NCBI RefSeq assembly: GCF_000741535.1
Contig: NZ_JGYQ01000015.1
Coordinates: forward strand, 211,730-275,729
Direction of reading: 5' to 3'
Length of the DNA stretch: 64,000 nt
Origin: Bifidobacterium boum
Lineage (GTDB): Bacteria > Actinomycetota > Actinomycetes > Actinomycetales > Bifidobacteriaceae
Shown here piece after piece: positions 33,570 to 43,256 of the stretch. Both the position numbers and the translations under genes were made by a program. The notes beneath the pieces were generated by a model, which worked only from the letters and a program-made list of their open reading frames with translations, did not search any database and had not been told where the DNA came from. Position 1 is the first letter of the stretch; each line of letters begins with the position of its first letter.

Positions 33570-36536
33570 ATGGTTGATCACCAGCTCGATCAATCCGTAT
33601 CCCATACCCCCCAGGCGCAGCTGTCCTCAGATGTCGACCCGTCGCTCGCCGACGCGTCGGATGTCGCCAAGGCCCTGCACGTCGATCCCGCAGTCGGATT
33701 GAGCACGCAGGAAGCCCGCCGTCGCAAGGAACAGTTCGGCCCCAACCAGCTGGCCAGTGCACCGCCCATACCCAAATGGAAGAAATTCCTCGCCCAATTC
33801 CGCGACCCGCTGGTGTACCTGCTGCTTGTCGCAACAGCCATATCCCTGGTCGCATGGTTCATCGAACGGGCGAACGCGCAGCCCGGCTCATCCACAGAAG
33901 CCCTGCCATTCGACGCCATCGTCATCGTGATGATCCTCATCGTCAACGCGGTGCTCGGCTACATCCAGGAAGCACGAGCGGAACAGGCGGTGGCGGCGCT
34001 CGCCAGTATGACCGCCCCACAGACTTCCGTGTTGCGTGATGGCAAAGTCATGCGTATCGACACATCGGACGTCGTACCAGGCGATATTCTCGTACTTGGC
34101 GAAGGTGATTCCGTATCCGCTGACGGCCGATTGATCGCCGCCGCCTCCCTGCGAATCGCGGAGGCAAGCCTGACCGGCGAATCCGTGCCGGTCGCCAAGA
34201 AGCCCGACATGCTGGACAGCGCCAAAGCGCTCGGCGACCGCACCAACATGGTATTCAACGGCACGTCCGTCACTCAAGGCACCGGGCGTGCGATCGTCAC
34301 CGGCACCGGCATGGACACGCAGGTTGGCAAAATCGCGGACATGCTGTCGCAAACCGACGACGAGCAAACCCCACTGCAAAAGGAAATGGCGCACGTTTCC
34401 AAGGTGCTGGGTATCGCCGTGTGCATCATCGCTGTCGTGGTTCTGGCGGCGCTCGCATTCATGGAAGGTTTCCACGGCATCGATGACATCATCGAATCCC
34501 TGCTGCTTGCCGTGTCGCTTGCGGTGGCGGCTGTTCCCGAAGGCCTTGCCGCGATTCTCACCGTGGTGCTGGCGCTCGGCGTGCAACGCATGGCCAAGCA
34601 TCATGCGATTGTCAAGAAGCTGTCGTCCGTCGAAACGCTCGGTTCCGCTTCAGTGATCTGCTCCGACAAGACCGGCACGCTCACCCGCAACGAGATGACT
34701 GTCGAACGGGTGGTCACACCGAGCGGCGAAGTGCAATTGACCGGCACCGGGTATGCTCCCGAAGGTCGGATGATCGCCGTCGGTGCTGCGGACGGTGACT
34801 TGGAGGTGCCAGCAGATATCCGTGCGGAAGTCTATGCCACGTTGGGTGCCGGCGCCTTGGCGAATGACGGTGAACTACGTGAAGGCGACAAGCCCGGCAC
34901 GTGGGATATCGTGGGCGATCCGACCGAAGTGTCGCTGATTGTCGCGGCACGCAAGACCAAGACCGACCGCCGGTTCGAGAACTTCCAGAGGGTCGGCGAA
35001 GTACCGTTCACGTCGGAGCGCAAACGCATGTCGATTGTCGCCAAGGACAACGCGGATTCCGGTAAGCTCACGGTATTCGCCAAAGGCGCCCCTGACGTAC
35101 TGCTTGGCTACTGCACCCGCATCGCCGTGGGTGGTGCGGTACGCCCGATCACCGAAGGTGACCGGCAGGAAATCCTGCACCAGGTCGAACGACTGTCGAA
35201 CGAGGCCTACCGCACGCTCGGCGAAGCTTACCGCCCGCTCGACACGGCGTCCATCGCCGAAGTGCCGGGCATGGTTTCCAACGCCGCCGGTGAGGTGATG
35301 GATATCGCCGACCAGAGCGATGCGCTGGAACGCGACATGATTTGGACCGGCATGGTCGGCATCATCGACCCGCCGCGCACCGAAGTGCGTGACAGCGTTG
35401 CTGAAGCGCATCGCGCCGGCATCCGTACGGTTATGATCACCGGCGACCACCCGCTGACCGCCGCGCGCATCGCCAGCGATCTCGGCATCATCGAGCAGGG
35501 CGGCAAGGCCCTGACCGGCGACCAGCTGGATGCCATGAGTCAGCAGGAGTTCGACAAGGCGACCTCCGAAGTGTCCGTATACGCTCGCGTCGCCCCCGAA
35601 CACAAGCTCAAGATCGTCGATTCCTTGCAGCGGCAGGGCAATATCGTGGCGATGACCGGTGACGGTGTCAATGACGCCCCAGCCGTCAAAACCGCGGATA
35701 TCGGTGTGGCAATGGGCATCACCGGCACCGAGGTGACCAAGGAATCCGCCAAGATGATCCTGGCGGACGACAACTTCTCCACCATCGTGGCCGCCGTACG
35801 CGAAGGCCGCGGCATCTTCGACAACATCCGCAAATTCCTGCGGTACCTGCTCAGCTCGAATGTCGGCGAAGTGTTCACCGTGTTCTTCGGCGTGGTACTC
35901 GCCGGCTTCCTTGGCATCACCCAGCCGGGGGCCGCCGGCGTCACCGTGCCGCTGCTGGCGACGCAATTGCTGTGGATCAACCTGCTGACGGATGCCGCGC
36001 CGGCGCTCGCCATGGGCGTCGACCCGCAGACCGAAGACGTGATGAACCGCAAGCCGCGCAAGCTCACCGACCGGGTGATCGACCGCTCCATGTGGGGTGA
36101 CATCGTATTCATCGGCGTCATCATGGCTGCGGTCACGCTGATCGGCATGGATATGCACTTGTCCGGCGGCCTGTTCACCGACCGTTCCGTCAACGCCATC
36201 GGCCATGACGCACAGATGGTGGAAGCACGCACCATGGGCTTCACCATCCTTGTGTTCGCCCAGCTGTTCAACGCGCTCGCCTCACGTTCGGCACGCCAAT
36301 CCGCGTTCGTCGGCCTGTTCTCCAACGGCTGGCTGTGGGGTGCGATTGCGCTGTCTGTCGTGTTGCAGCTTGCGGTGATCTACCTGCCGTTCCTCAACAC
36401 GGCGTTCGGTACCACCCCGCTCAGCGGCGGCGCCTGGCTGGAATGCATCGGTCTGGCCGCCATCGTGCTGGTCGCCTCCGAACTGCGCAAACTGGTGCTC
36501 CGCACGGTGGAACGCGGCAAGAAATCCGTGAAATAA
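33570..36536 (+). CDS. P-type cation-transporting ATPase (P2, Ca2+-like)
   Basis: The 988-residue membrane pump has an N-terminal cation-ATPase domain (DPSLADASDVAKALHVD on), the actuator motif TGES near 200, PEGLAAILTVVLALGVQRMA in membrane helix 4, the phosphorylation motif DKTGTLT near 367, and the hinge GDGVNDAPAV near 697. A set of C-terminal membrane helices follows. The PEGL helix and overall length fit P2-type calcium or related ATPases; ion specificity cannot be settled from sequence. ATG 33570 has GAGGAG upstream and diverges from rlmB. Confidence 0.92.
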   Translation: MVDHQLDQSVSHTPQAQLSSDVDPSLADASDVAKALHVDPAVGLSTQEARRRKEQFGPNQLASAPPIPKWKKFLAQFRDPLVYLLLVATAISLVAWFIERANAQPGSSTEALPFDAIVIVMILIVNAVLGYIQEARAEQAVAALASMTAPQTSVLRDGKVMRIDTSDVVPGDILVLGEGDSVSADGRLIAAASLRIAEASLTGESVPVAKKPDMLDSAKALGDRTNMVFNGTSVTQGTGRAIVTGTGMDTQVGKIADMLSQTDDEQTPLQKEMAHVSKVLGIAVCIIAVVVLAALAFMEGFHGIDDIIESLLLAVSLAVAAVPEGLAAILTVVLALGVQRMAKHHAIVKKLSSVETLGSASVICSDKTGTLTRNEMTVERVVTPSGEVQLTGTGYAPEGRMIAVGAADGDLEVPADIRAEVYATLGAGALANDGELREGDKPGTWDIVGDPTEVSLIVAARKTKTDRRFENFQRVGEVPFTSERKRMSIVAKDNADSGKLTVFAKGAPDVLLGYCTRIAVGGAVRPITEGDRQEILHQVERLSNEAYRTLGEAYRPLDTASIAEVPGMVSNAAGEVMDIADQSDALERDMIWTGMVGIIDPPRTEVRDSVAEAHRAGIRTVMITGDHPLTAARIASDLGIIEQGGKALTGDQLDAMSQQEFDKATSEVSVYARVAPEHKLKIVDSLQRQGNIVAMTGDGVNDAPAVKTADIGVAMGITGTEVTKESAKMILADDNFSTIVAAVREGRGIFDNIRKFLRYLLSSNVGEVFTVFFGVVLAGFLGITQPGAAGVTVPLLATQLLWINLLTDAAPALAMGVDPQTEDVMNRKPRKLTDRVIDRSMWGDIVFIGVIMAAVTLIGMDMHLSGGLFTDRSVNAIGHDAQMVEARTMGFTILVFAQLFNALASRSARQSAFVGLFSNGWLWGAIALSVVLQLAVIYLPFLNTAFGTTPLSGGAWLECIGLAAIVLVASELRKLVLRTVERGKKSVK

Positions 36537-36598
36537 CGCCGGATTTGGCTGCCGGGAGCGGCATCACGTCAACTCCCGCAGCCGGACCGCGCCGCTAA

Positions 36599-36652
36599 GC
36601 AAGGACGCCTTGTGACGGTCAAGCAATCAGATCCGTCATGCGGCGTCCTTGC
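36599..36652. terminator. Terminator after the P-type ATPase
   Basis: An 11-bp outer stem (36599-36609 with 36642-36652, GCAAGGACGCC) and a 6-bp inner stem (36613-36618 with 36633-36638) are separated by short internal loops, about 60 bp past the stop. Confidence 0.75.
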
Positions 36653-36822
36653 CGTATTCGGATGCGGAATGCGCAGTATTCTGCGGTTGCGGCGGCATAT
36701 GGTGAAACGATGGTGACAACAATACGTACGTGCGTGAGGCTGTCAGACGGTGAACGATAATGGCTTGTGCATATTCGTGCATGAGCACGGCAAGTACGGC
36801 TGGAAACGTGAATGAAGGCATG

Positions 36823-37995
36823 ATGACAGACGACGGACAGACGCAAGCGCAGCCCGCTTTCCCACAGCAGGACGCGTTCGACAACCAGCAGAATAGCTGG
36901 GATGATCCGCTCAACCCGTGGGGCACCCTGTATGGCCGTGCTCAAGCATCTCCACAGCCGGATGACGACGTGATTGCTGAACGCCGGGAACATGAACACA
37001 CGTCCCTGTCGCCCCAAGCCTCAGCGGCGTATGCGGCAGGCAAAGCGCCGGTACCTTCGCCGCAGCAGAGTGAGCGTAACGGATCGGCAGCCGCAGGTCG
37101 GAGGCTTGCCGCAGACAAGACGCCGTCCAACGAATCGTTGACAGACGCCCACTCCAGCCGGGAATCTGACCATACCGCCGAGACAACTTCCGCAGACCAG
37201 CCGACGGTCGAGCATCCCCATGAACGCGAGTTCCACGCCGGTGAGAACCGTGACCCGCATGCTCTTGCGACGCCGCGGCCCAAACGTGAGCGCAAGCCCA
37301 TCCCCACCGCCCTCTGGATTGCGGGAGGTGCAGCATGCAGCGCCATCATCGCGCTCGCATGTTCGGCATGCGCAACGGTCCGTGCAGTCGCCCCAGGCAA
37401 GCTATCCCAGCTCGCTGCGGTTCCCGTCTCGGCGCTGACCGCCGTGGCGTGCGTGTTCGCCGTACTGGCCATCATTCTGGTGATTGCGGCTCGTGTTGCG
37501 GATTCCAAACGTCGCAAACGCGGGTATATCGGCACTACTGCCATCGTGCTCACCGCCTTGGCTGGCATGTTGATCGCCAGTGCGCTGGTGGTCGGCAACT
37601 TCTTCCCCGACGGCATCATAAAAGCGTCAGGACGTGATAACGCCCCGGTCAACAGCGTGGCACGCATGGAAACCGATATCGAGGCGGCAACCCAACGATG
37701 CACGGATGGCTGGCAGGTTATGGACGTCAGCGGATATCCAGGCATGAGCACGGTGGCGGTATGCAAAACCACGCGGATGGCGTTCGTCACCTTCGACAAC
37801 GCGTCGGCCGCCTCCATGTACCACAGCGCGATTACGTCGAAAATCTCATCCACACTGGACAGCTACTCCACCGACTCGCGTGCCCAAGGCGACTGGTGCA
37901 TCCTCAGCGGCGAACGCTGGATCGCCTTCGGCCAGAAATCCGACATCGAAGCCCTGCACGAGCAGTGGGGCGGCACCATCAGCACCGTGCAGTGA
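36823..37995 (+). CDS. Unknown protein with three membrane segments
   Basis: I do not recognise this gene. From ATG 36823 it encodes 390 residues. There is a cytosolic, disordered N-terminus of about 160 residues rich in Ser, Gln, Glu and His. Three hydrophobic helices follow (ALWIAGGAACSAIIALACSA, VSALTAVACVFAVLAIILVI, TAIVLTALAGMLIASALVV). The extracytoplasmic domain of about 110 residues has two Cys in CTDGWQVMDV and VAVCKTTRM that could form a disulfide and a third in DWCILSGE. In-frame ATGs at 36760, 36781 and 36820 are possible starts; AAGG at 36815-36818 suits 36823 best. Confidence 0.75.
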   Translation: MTDDGQTQAQPAFPQQDAFDNQQNSWDDPLNPWGTLYGRAQASPQPDDDVIAERREHEHTSLSPQASAAYAAGKAPVPSPQQSERNGSAAAGRRLAADKTPSNESLTDAHSSRESDHTAETTSADQPTVEHPHEREFHAGENRDPHALATPRPKRERKPIPTALWIAGGAACSAIIALACSACATVRAVAPGKLSQLAAVPVSALTAVACVFAVLAIILVIAARVADSKRRKRGYIGTTAIVLTALAGMLIASALVVGNFFPDGIIKASGRDNAPVNSVARMETDIEAATQRCTDGWQVMDVSGYPGMSTVAVCKTTRMAFVTFDNASAASMYHSAITSKISSTLDSYSTDSRAQGDWCILSGERWIAFGQKSDIEALHEQWGGTISTVQ

Positions 37996-38062
37996 CTGCG
38001 GTTTCGGCATGATGACGCCACCATCGGACAGTTGAGAACAATCCGCGGGTATATTGGGCGGT

Positions 38063-38803
38063 ATGAGTGAATCTTCGCAGCTGGTGGGTCGTGAATCGAG
38101 CGTGGTGCCGGGGCGGTTCGGCGAACCGATGCAGGTGCATGAAGCCCAATGGTCGCGCGGAGGCGGCAACGCGCAACCCAATCGCCCGATGCTGCTGTGC
38201 CTGCACGGCTGGGGGTCGAATGAGCAGGATCTGGCGGACATGATGCGCTATGTGGCGCCCTACAACGATTTCATGTCGCTGCGTGCGCCGCTCGTCTTAC
38301 AAGAGGAGCGCGGGTCGATTCCGGGTGCTTACACGTGGTTCCACGATTGCGTGCCGACCGGCGAGGATCTCGACTGTGACGCCTTCGCCGCCGCCAACGC
38401 GATCGACGCGTGGGTGTCGGAGCATATCCCCGCGGAACGTGACGTGGTGCCGATCGGCTTCTCCCAAGGCGGATTGCTCGCGATTCACCTGCTGCGTGTG
38501 CATCCGGAACGGTATCGTGCCTCGATTTCGTTGTCCGGATTCCTTGCCCCCGCGCAAGTGCCGGGCACTGCTCCAGCGGATGATCGGCTCGCCGACTTGC
38601 AGATCCCGACCTTCTTCGGCTACGGTCAGGCCGATACCGTGATTCCCGCGTATGAGATCCACGCGATGTCCGCCTGGCTGGAGGAGCACACCTGGCTGAC
38701 GGAGAAAAGCTACCGCGGGCTCGACCATGCGGTGAGCCTGCAGGAGTTCAACGACCTGCGCCAGTGGCTGATGCTGAACAACATCACATCCGGCATGCTG
38801 TGA
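38063..38803 (+). CDS. Alpha/beta hydrolase (phospholipase/carboxylesterase family)
   Basis: A serine hydrolase of about 246 residues. MLLCLHGWGSNEQDLADMM gives the oxyanion-hole strand, GFSQGGLLAIHLL near 132-144 carries the nucleophile Ser, and YGQADTVIPAYE and LDHAVSLQEF supply the Asp and His. This is the predicted esterase YpfH-like group. The substrate is unknown. A TTG nine bases upstream is an alternative start. It is convergent with the antiporter gene, and the gap holds a short inverted repeat. Confidence 0.87.
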   Translation: MSESSQLVGRESSVVPGRFGEPMQVHEAQWSRGGGNAQPNRPMLLCLHGWGSNEQDLADMMRYVAPYNDFMSLRAPLVLQEERGSIPGAYTWFHDCVPTGEDLDCDAFAAANAIDAWVSEHIPAERDVVPIGFSQGGLLAIHLLRVHPERYRASISLSGFLAPAQVPGTAPADDRLADLQIPTFFGYGQADTVIPAYEIHAMSAWLEEHTWLTEKSYRGLDHAVSLQEFNDLRQWLMLNNITSGML

Positions 38804-38823
38804 GCGGCGCGGTGCCGGCGGTT

Positions 38824-38841
38824 GTGTGAGGATTCGCTCAC
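38824..38841. repeat. Palindromic element TGTGAG-N6-CTCACA
   Basis: Six-base inverted arms surround GATTCG, in the gap between convergent genes. A nearly identical copy occurs at 50242-50259 and an inverted relative at 50317-50332. A looser GTGAG...CTCAC pair overlaps the antiporter stop at 38898-38919. Confidence 0.55.
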
Positions 38842-38915
38842 AATGTGGCCCCCAGGATGCCCCCAACGGCTGATTGGCTGGTGTCAGGAACCTGTGCGTG
38901 AGACCCGCGATCCGC

Positions 38916-40994
38916 TCACACGCCGGAATCCGCGTCCACCTGCATCACATACACGTTGCGTCGCAGCTGTCGCATCTGAGCGCGACTAATCCGTCCGTCC
39001 TCGAACATATCCTGGATGATGCTCAGCTCAATCGCATAGCTGTCGCGCTTCACATCCTCCACTTCGTTGATGGTCTCCGCGCTACGCTCCATATTCGGCC
39101 GGTTGCGTAGGGAAGCCTCCGCCCGCTGGTAATCCAAAATCAGCGCCGAACAATCCTCGGTATTGTACGTGCCGGAGTGCATCTGCTCATACAGCTTGCC
39201 AAGCACCACGTGAATCGCTTGCAGCTGGGTGCCGCGTACGGCCGCATAAATCTCATCCTCACTCATCAGCGGGGTCGTGCGCAGAATCTTGCCGTAAATC
39301 CGTCGTGTCAACAGTGATACGCGGCGTTGCAGTGCCCGCAAGCGTCCGCGAATCTGCGATACCGCCCGCGAATTGCCGGAGCCTGCGGTCGCATGGCGCA
39401 ACGTGGTCATCAGCTGGTCGAGCATGCGCTCGCAGGCTTCAATATGCAGGTCGCGCTGGTGGGTTGCCGCGGGGGTGGTGGGTTCTTCGTTTTTCAGGTC
39501 GATGATTCGCTGCTTGAGGAAATCTTTCTCCCACGTCAACGCTTCGATTTGCAACGTTTCGAAACCTTGCGGATCAGCACTGCCGATGCGGTGCTTGAGC
39601 CGTGTGATGCGTTTGGTGTACGAGTCGATGACCGCGAGTACGGACCGCCGGTTTTCTGGGGTTACGCGGCGTGCCAGCTCCTCGACAGTCTGACGAAGCA
39701 CTTCTACGGTGATATCGTCAAGCTCCTTGGTGCTGTGCCGATGGTTCGGGGCGAGCAGTGGTAGCAGGAAATTCGCGAGCAGTAGCGTCACGATGATGAC
39801 GCCGGCGGCCACGAATATCAGCTCGTCGCGCATCGGAAAATCAGCTCCCGCGGCGATGGTGTACGGGATGGTGAACATCAGGGACAGTGTGATGGTGCCC
39901 TTGGGGCCGCCGAAAGTCATGATTGCGGCGGAACGCCAACGTTCCGCAGTCATATGACGCCGTTGCCCGGTGTGCTGGTCGCGGGCGATGCGCAGCATGG
40001 CGGCCACCCATATGAATCGCATAACGACCACCACCGCGGATACCAAGGCGATAATGCCCAGCAGCCTCATGTTGTTTTCCGTGGGATCCGTCCATGTGGT
40101 GCCAAGCACGTCCGGCAGTATCATGCCGAGCATGATGAACACGGAACCGTTCAACGCGAACGAAAGTACCGCCCACACGCTGGATGACACGATATTCGTG
40201 CGCGAAACATTCGGGCCGACCCCACTGCGGTCGTAGCGCGCAATCAGGCCGGCTGCAACCACGGTCAGAATGCCGGATACGCCGATCGCTTCGGCGCCCA
40301 AATACAGCAGGAACGGCAGGAACAGTTCCATAAGGATGCGTGACGTGGTGGTTTCCCAACCGAAGGATCTCACCAGACCAAACAGCCAGTTGGCGAAAGC
40401 GCCGGACACCAAGCCGAGCAGAGTCCCGCCAAAGAATGAAACCGCGAACTCCCCGGCGGCTGCCCCGATGGAGAACGTGCCCGTGATTGCCGCGAGAATC
40501 GAAAACTGGAATCCGACAATACCGGAAGCGTCATTGAACAAGGATTCGCCTTTGAGGATTCCGCGTTGCCGTTCACTCAGTGTGGCCTCATGGCTTAAGG
40601 ACGCTACGGCTACCGCGTCAGTCGGGCCGAGGGCGGCCCCCAATGCGAACGCGGCCGCAAGCGGTACGGCGGGCCATGCGGCATGCGTCACATACCCTAC
40701 GGCGATCATTGTGGCGATTGCCAGGCCGATGGCCAGCGACAGCGATAGTTTCAGGTTCTTCAACAATGCTGTTTTATCAATGCTGCGTGCCTCAAGATAG
40801 AGTAGCGGAGCGATGAACAGCACCATGAACAGTTCCGGATCCAACGTAGCGTCCGGAAAGAACGGCAGTCGCGAAGCCAGCGCACCGAGCACGATCTGCA
40901 CGAGCGGCGTGGACACTTTGGGAATGAACCGGCTGAGGAACGATGACACCACGACCGCGCCGACAATGCACAGTACGAGGGTCAGTTCCGTCAT
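38916..40994 (-). CDS. Na+/H+ antiporter, CPA1 family
   Basis: The 692-residue product has about 12 membrane helices in the first 420 residues, beginning TELTLVLCIVGAVVVSSFLS. LGPTDAVAVASL and GESLFNDASGIV are the ion-binding and conserved segments of NhaP/CPA1 exchangers. A cytosolic C-terminal domain of about 250 residues is helical and charged and may be regulatory. The frame extends to 41390 but would overlap tadA; ATG 40994 has AAAGG upstream. Proton exchange for Na+ or K+ is predicted. Confidence 0.92.
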   Translation of the reverse strand: MTELTLVLCIVGAVVVSSFLSRFIPKVSTPLVQIVLGALASRLPFFPDATLDPELFMVLFIAPLLYLEARSIDKTALLKNLKLSLSLAIGLAIATMIAVGYVTHAAWPAVPLAAAFALGAALGPTDAVAVASLSHEATLSERQRGILKGESLFNDASGIVGFQFSILAAITGTFSIGAAAGEFAVSFFGGTLLGLVSGAFANWLFGLVRSFGWETTTSRILMELFLPFLLYLGAEAIGVSGILTVVAAGLIARYDRSGVGPNVSRTNIVSSSVWAVLSFALNGSVFIMLGMILPDVLGTTWTDPTENNMRLLGIIALVSAVVVVMRFIWVAAMLRIARDQHTGQRRHMTAERWRSAAIMTFGGPKGTITLSLMFTIPYTIAAGADFPMRDELIFVAAGVIIVTLLLANFLLPLLAPNHRHSTKELDDITVEVLRQTVEELARRVTPENRRSVLAVIDSYTKRITRLKHRIGSADPQGFETLQIEALTWEKDFLKQRIIDLKNEEPTTPAATHQRDLHIEACERMLDQLMTTLRHATAGSGNSRAVSQIRGRLRALQRRVSLLTRRIYGKILRTTPLMSEDEIYAAVRGTQLQAIHVVLGKLYEQMHSGTYNTEDCSALILDYQRAEASLRNRPNMERSAETINEVEDVKRDSYAIELSIIQDMFEDGRISRAQMRQLRRNVYVMQVDADSGV

Positions 40995-41121
40995 GATACC
41001 GCCTTTCTGCTTGAATGCGTCGAAGTGAAGCACGATGCTATGGCGCGCGTGCGCATACTTCCAGACTACTGGGGGCAAGTGAATTCTGTTCGCTGCCGGC
41101 AGTGTCGCTACACTGGCTGAT

Positions 41122-41604
41122 ATGGCGGAAACGGGAAATCGTGGGGCGGTTGGCGAGATGTTGTGTGAGTCGATGCGACTGGCGCTGAATCTTGCGCATG
41201 AAGCAGCGCAAGATGGGGAAGTGCCGGTCGGGGCAGTGGTGGTTGGACCGGATGGCGCGGTGCTCGGCCGTGGACGCAACCTGCGCGAGCACGGCGGCGA
41301 TCCGCTTGCCCACGCCGAAGTCGAAGCGATGCGGCAGGCCGCGGCCACGCAGGGAAGCTGGAATCTCGCCGATTGCACGTTGGTCGTCACATTGGAGCCA
41401 TGTCCGATGTGTGCTGGAGCATGCCTGCAAACTCACATCGGACGTATCGTGTTCGGCGCCTGGGATGCCAAACTGGGCGCGTGCGGGTCGGTGTGGGACA
41501 TTCCGCGTGACCCGCATGTCGGCTCGTTCCCTGAGGTCTACGGCGGCGTATGCGAGGGCAAGTGCGCCCGCTTGCTTGCGGATTTCTTCAGTCGCAAGCG
41601 GTGA
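41122..41604 (+). CDS. tadA: tRNA-specific adenosine deaminase
   Basis: TadA converts A34 to inosine in tRNA-Arg(ACG). The 160-residue product has the zinc and catalytic motifs HAEVEAM (His/Glu near 64-66) and EPCPMCAGACL (two Cys near 95-98), the hallmark of the deaminase. It diverges from the antiporter gene across 127 bp. The ribosome site is weak. A later in-frame ATG at 41158 would remove 12 residues. Confidence 0.95.
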   Translation: MAETGNRGAVGEMLCESMRLALNLAHEAAQDGEVPVGAVVVGPDGAVLGRGRNLREHGGDPLAHAEVEAMRQAAATQGSWNLADCTLVVTLEPCPMCAGACLQTHIGRIVFGAWDAKLGACGSVWDIPRDPHVGSFPEVYGGVCEGKCARLLADFFSRKR

Positions 41605-41616
41605 CGCGTTCATGTG

Positions 41617-43122
41617 TCAGGCGTTCCCGCTGGTATCTGGCACTCGTGGCTGAGAGGTGTCAACAGTATCCGCGAGAACAGCGAGGTATCCGAATATCGC
41701 GAAACCTGAAATCGCAAGGATTGAGCATACGAAATTACGGTGGATATACGAATGGTTTTCAGTCAAGGCCAGCCAGATGAATGGAGCTAACGCGACCATC
41801 GCCATAGGAAGCGGATTTACTGACCTGAACATTCGAGTGACTGTCGTGCTGCCGCTGCGCCTGCCCTTGCGGATAATCATGACTGCCAGTACCAGCAGGA
41901 CAAGGAGGACAAGCAACACGTGAGCGGGCATAGCGTAAGGGGAGATGTTGCGTGCGAGCGTTCCCCAGTAGCTGACGGTAGTGGTGCCGGCCTCTCCGGG
42001 CTGCTGTGCCGAACTTGACGCGCGTACGGCGACCTGGTGCAACGCATCTGTGATGACCGTTCGGCCGAGCACCGCCGCACCGATAACCCATTTCGCAGCC
42101 CACATGACACCGTATCCCGCCGCCCATGCCGCGGCATATCCGATGATATGCCCCGGTCCAATCGGTTGATCTGACGAGCGTTGCTTGTCGGGGCCATCCA
42201 CGTATGTAATTGATGCGGTTTGTGCGGTGGCATGACTGAGAACATACGCGGTCACCGCGCAGATGCCGAATGAGAACAATGGATATGACAGCAAATCCAT
42301 GTAGCTGGTGGTTGCTCCGACGAGCATGAAGAAACACGGATAGCCAAGACGACCGGTACGGATTGACGGATACTGGAGCATCAGCAGCATACTGATCATG
42401 GCGATGAACCATACTGTGGCGAATTGCATGCTCAGCATGGGTGTGACGGGCAGCATCAACGTGTGCAGCCCGACGAACGCGACGGCGAATGCGGCCAATC
42501 CGCGTCGTGCGAGCGTGTAGGATATCGCTACGATTATGGCGACGACAGCCGCGATGAGGAGAATCCTGATATTCGAGTAATCGCACACTTCCAGCAGCAG
42601 TCTCAGCGGCAGCATATAGCCATGCCAGTATCGCGCATATGAGGCGGTTTGCGTGGGTTTTGCGGCATCCTCACCGTTTGGATCCAGTTGCGCCCGGGTG
42701 TTGGCAATCAAACTGTCGTATCCCGGAATGCCGGCGTCTGTGATCCCACGCTGAACATAATAATTGCCGAGGCTTTTCTCGATGATGGTATGCGGACCAT
42801 CGTATTCGGCCATGAGCAGCATCCACGCATCGGTATTGTTGTCGGGGATGGCGTTGGCAGCACGTCCGCCTACTAATTGCGGGAATGCGCCTTGGGTTTC
42901 GATGATTTCAGCCGAAGACGTTACGTGGGCGCGCACGGGGCCGTTGGGGAGCGCATACGCCACAATCATCGCGAGCCAGCCGACGATAATGGTGACAAGC
43001 ATGATTACGAGCGGTTTCGTCATGCGGTGCAACCAGCGTTGATAACGCGGCGATTCAGCTGATGGCATGTGACGATGATTGACAATGGCATTCTTTCCCA
43101 CGCTGGATATCCTACGGCGCAT
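41617..43122 (-). CDS. Unknown polytopic membrane protein
   Basis: I do not recognise the family. The 501-residue product has about 10 hydrophobic helices. The first (VIMLVTIIVGWLAMIVAYAL) is followed by an extracytoplasmic loop of about 110 residues (ETQGAFPQLVGGRAANAIPD...). Then come helices grouped LLIAAVVAIIVAISYTL, AFVGLHTLMLPVTPML, MISMLLMLQ, HVLLVLLVLLVLAVMII and ILAISGFAIFGYLAVLA. The layout of a large loop after helix 1 plus many helices resembles polyprenyl-dependent glycosyltransferases or their partners, but no signature confirms it. The start is uncertain: ATG 43122 or 43068, neither with a ribosome site. It ends 12 bp from the tadA stop on the opposite strand. Confidence 0.8.
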   Translation of the reverse strand: MRRRISSVGKNAIVNHRHMPSAESPRYQRWLHRMTKPLVIMLVTIIVGWLAMIVAYALPNGPVRAHVTSSAEIIETQGAFPQLVGGRAANAIPDNNTDAWMLLMAEYDGPHTIIEKSLGNYYVQRGITDAGIPGYDSLIANTRAQLDPNGEDAAKPTQTASYARYWHGYMLPLRLLLEVCDYSNIRILLIAAVVAIIVAISYTLARRGLAAFAVAFVGLHTLMLPVTPMLSMQFATVWFIAMISMLLMLQYPSIRTGRLGYPCFFMLVGATTSYMDLLSYPLFSFGICAVTAYVLSHATAQTASITYVDGPDKQRSSDQPIGPGHIIGYAAAWAAGYGVMWAAKWVIGAAVLGRTVITDALHQVAVRASSSAQQPGEAGTTTVSYWGTLARNISPYAMPAHVLLVLLVLLVLAVMIIRKGRRSGSTTVTRMFRSVNPLPMAMVALAPFIWLALTENHSYIHRNFVCSILAISGFAIFGYLAVLADTVDTSQPRVPDTSGNA

Positions 43123-43211
43123 TGACGAATTCGTGGATACCGCGTGGGGTGGCGCCGGCGTGCCGATACGGTTCTCGAATTATTGTGACGGAACGATATC
43201 GGCATGCCATG

Positions 43212-43246
43212 GTGTGGCGGTCCCAGCGCGGGTTGGGCCGCCACAC
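43212..43246 (-). terminator. Stem-loop after aga
   Basis: GTGTGGCGGTCC pairs with GGGCCGCCACAC (12 bp with one wobble) around an 11-base loop, just past the aga stop on the minus strand. Confidence 0.7.
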
Positions 43247-43256
43247 TGCTGGAACA

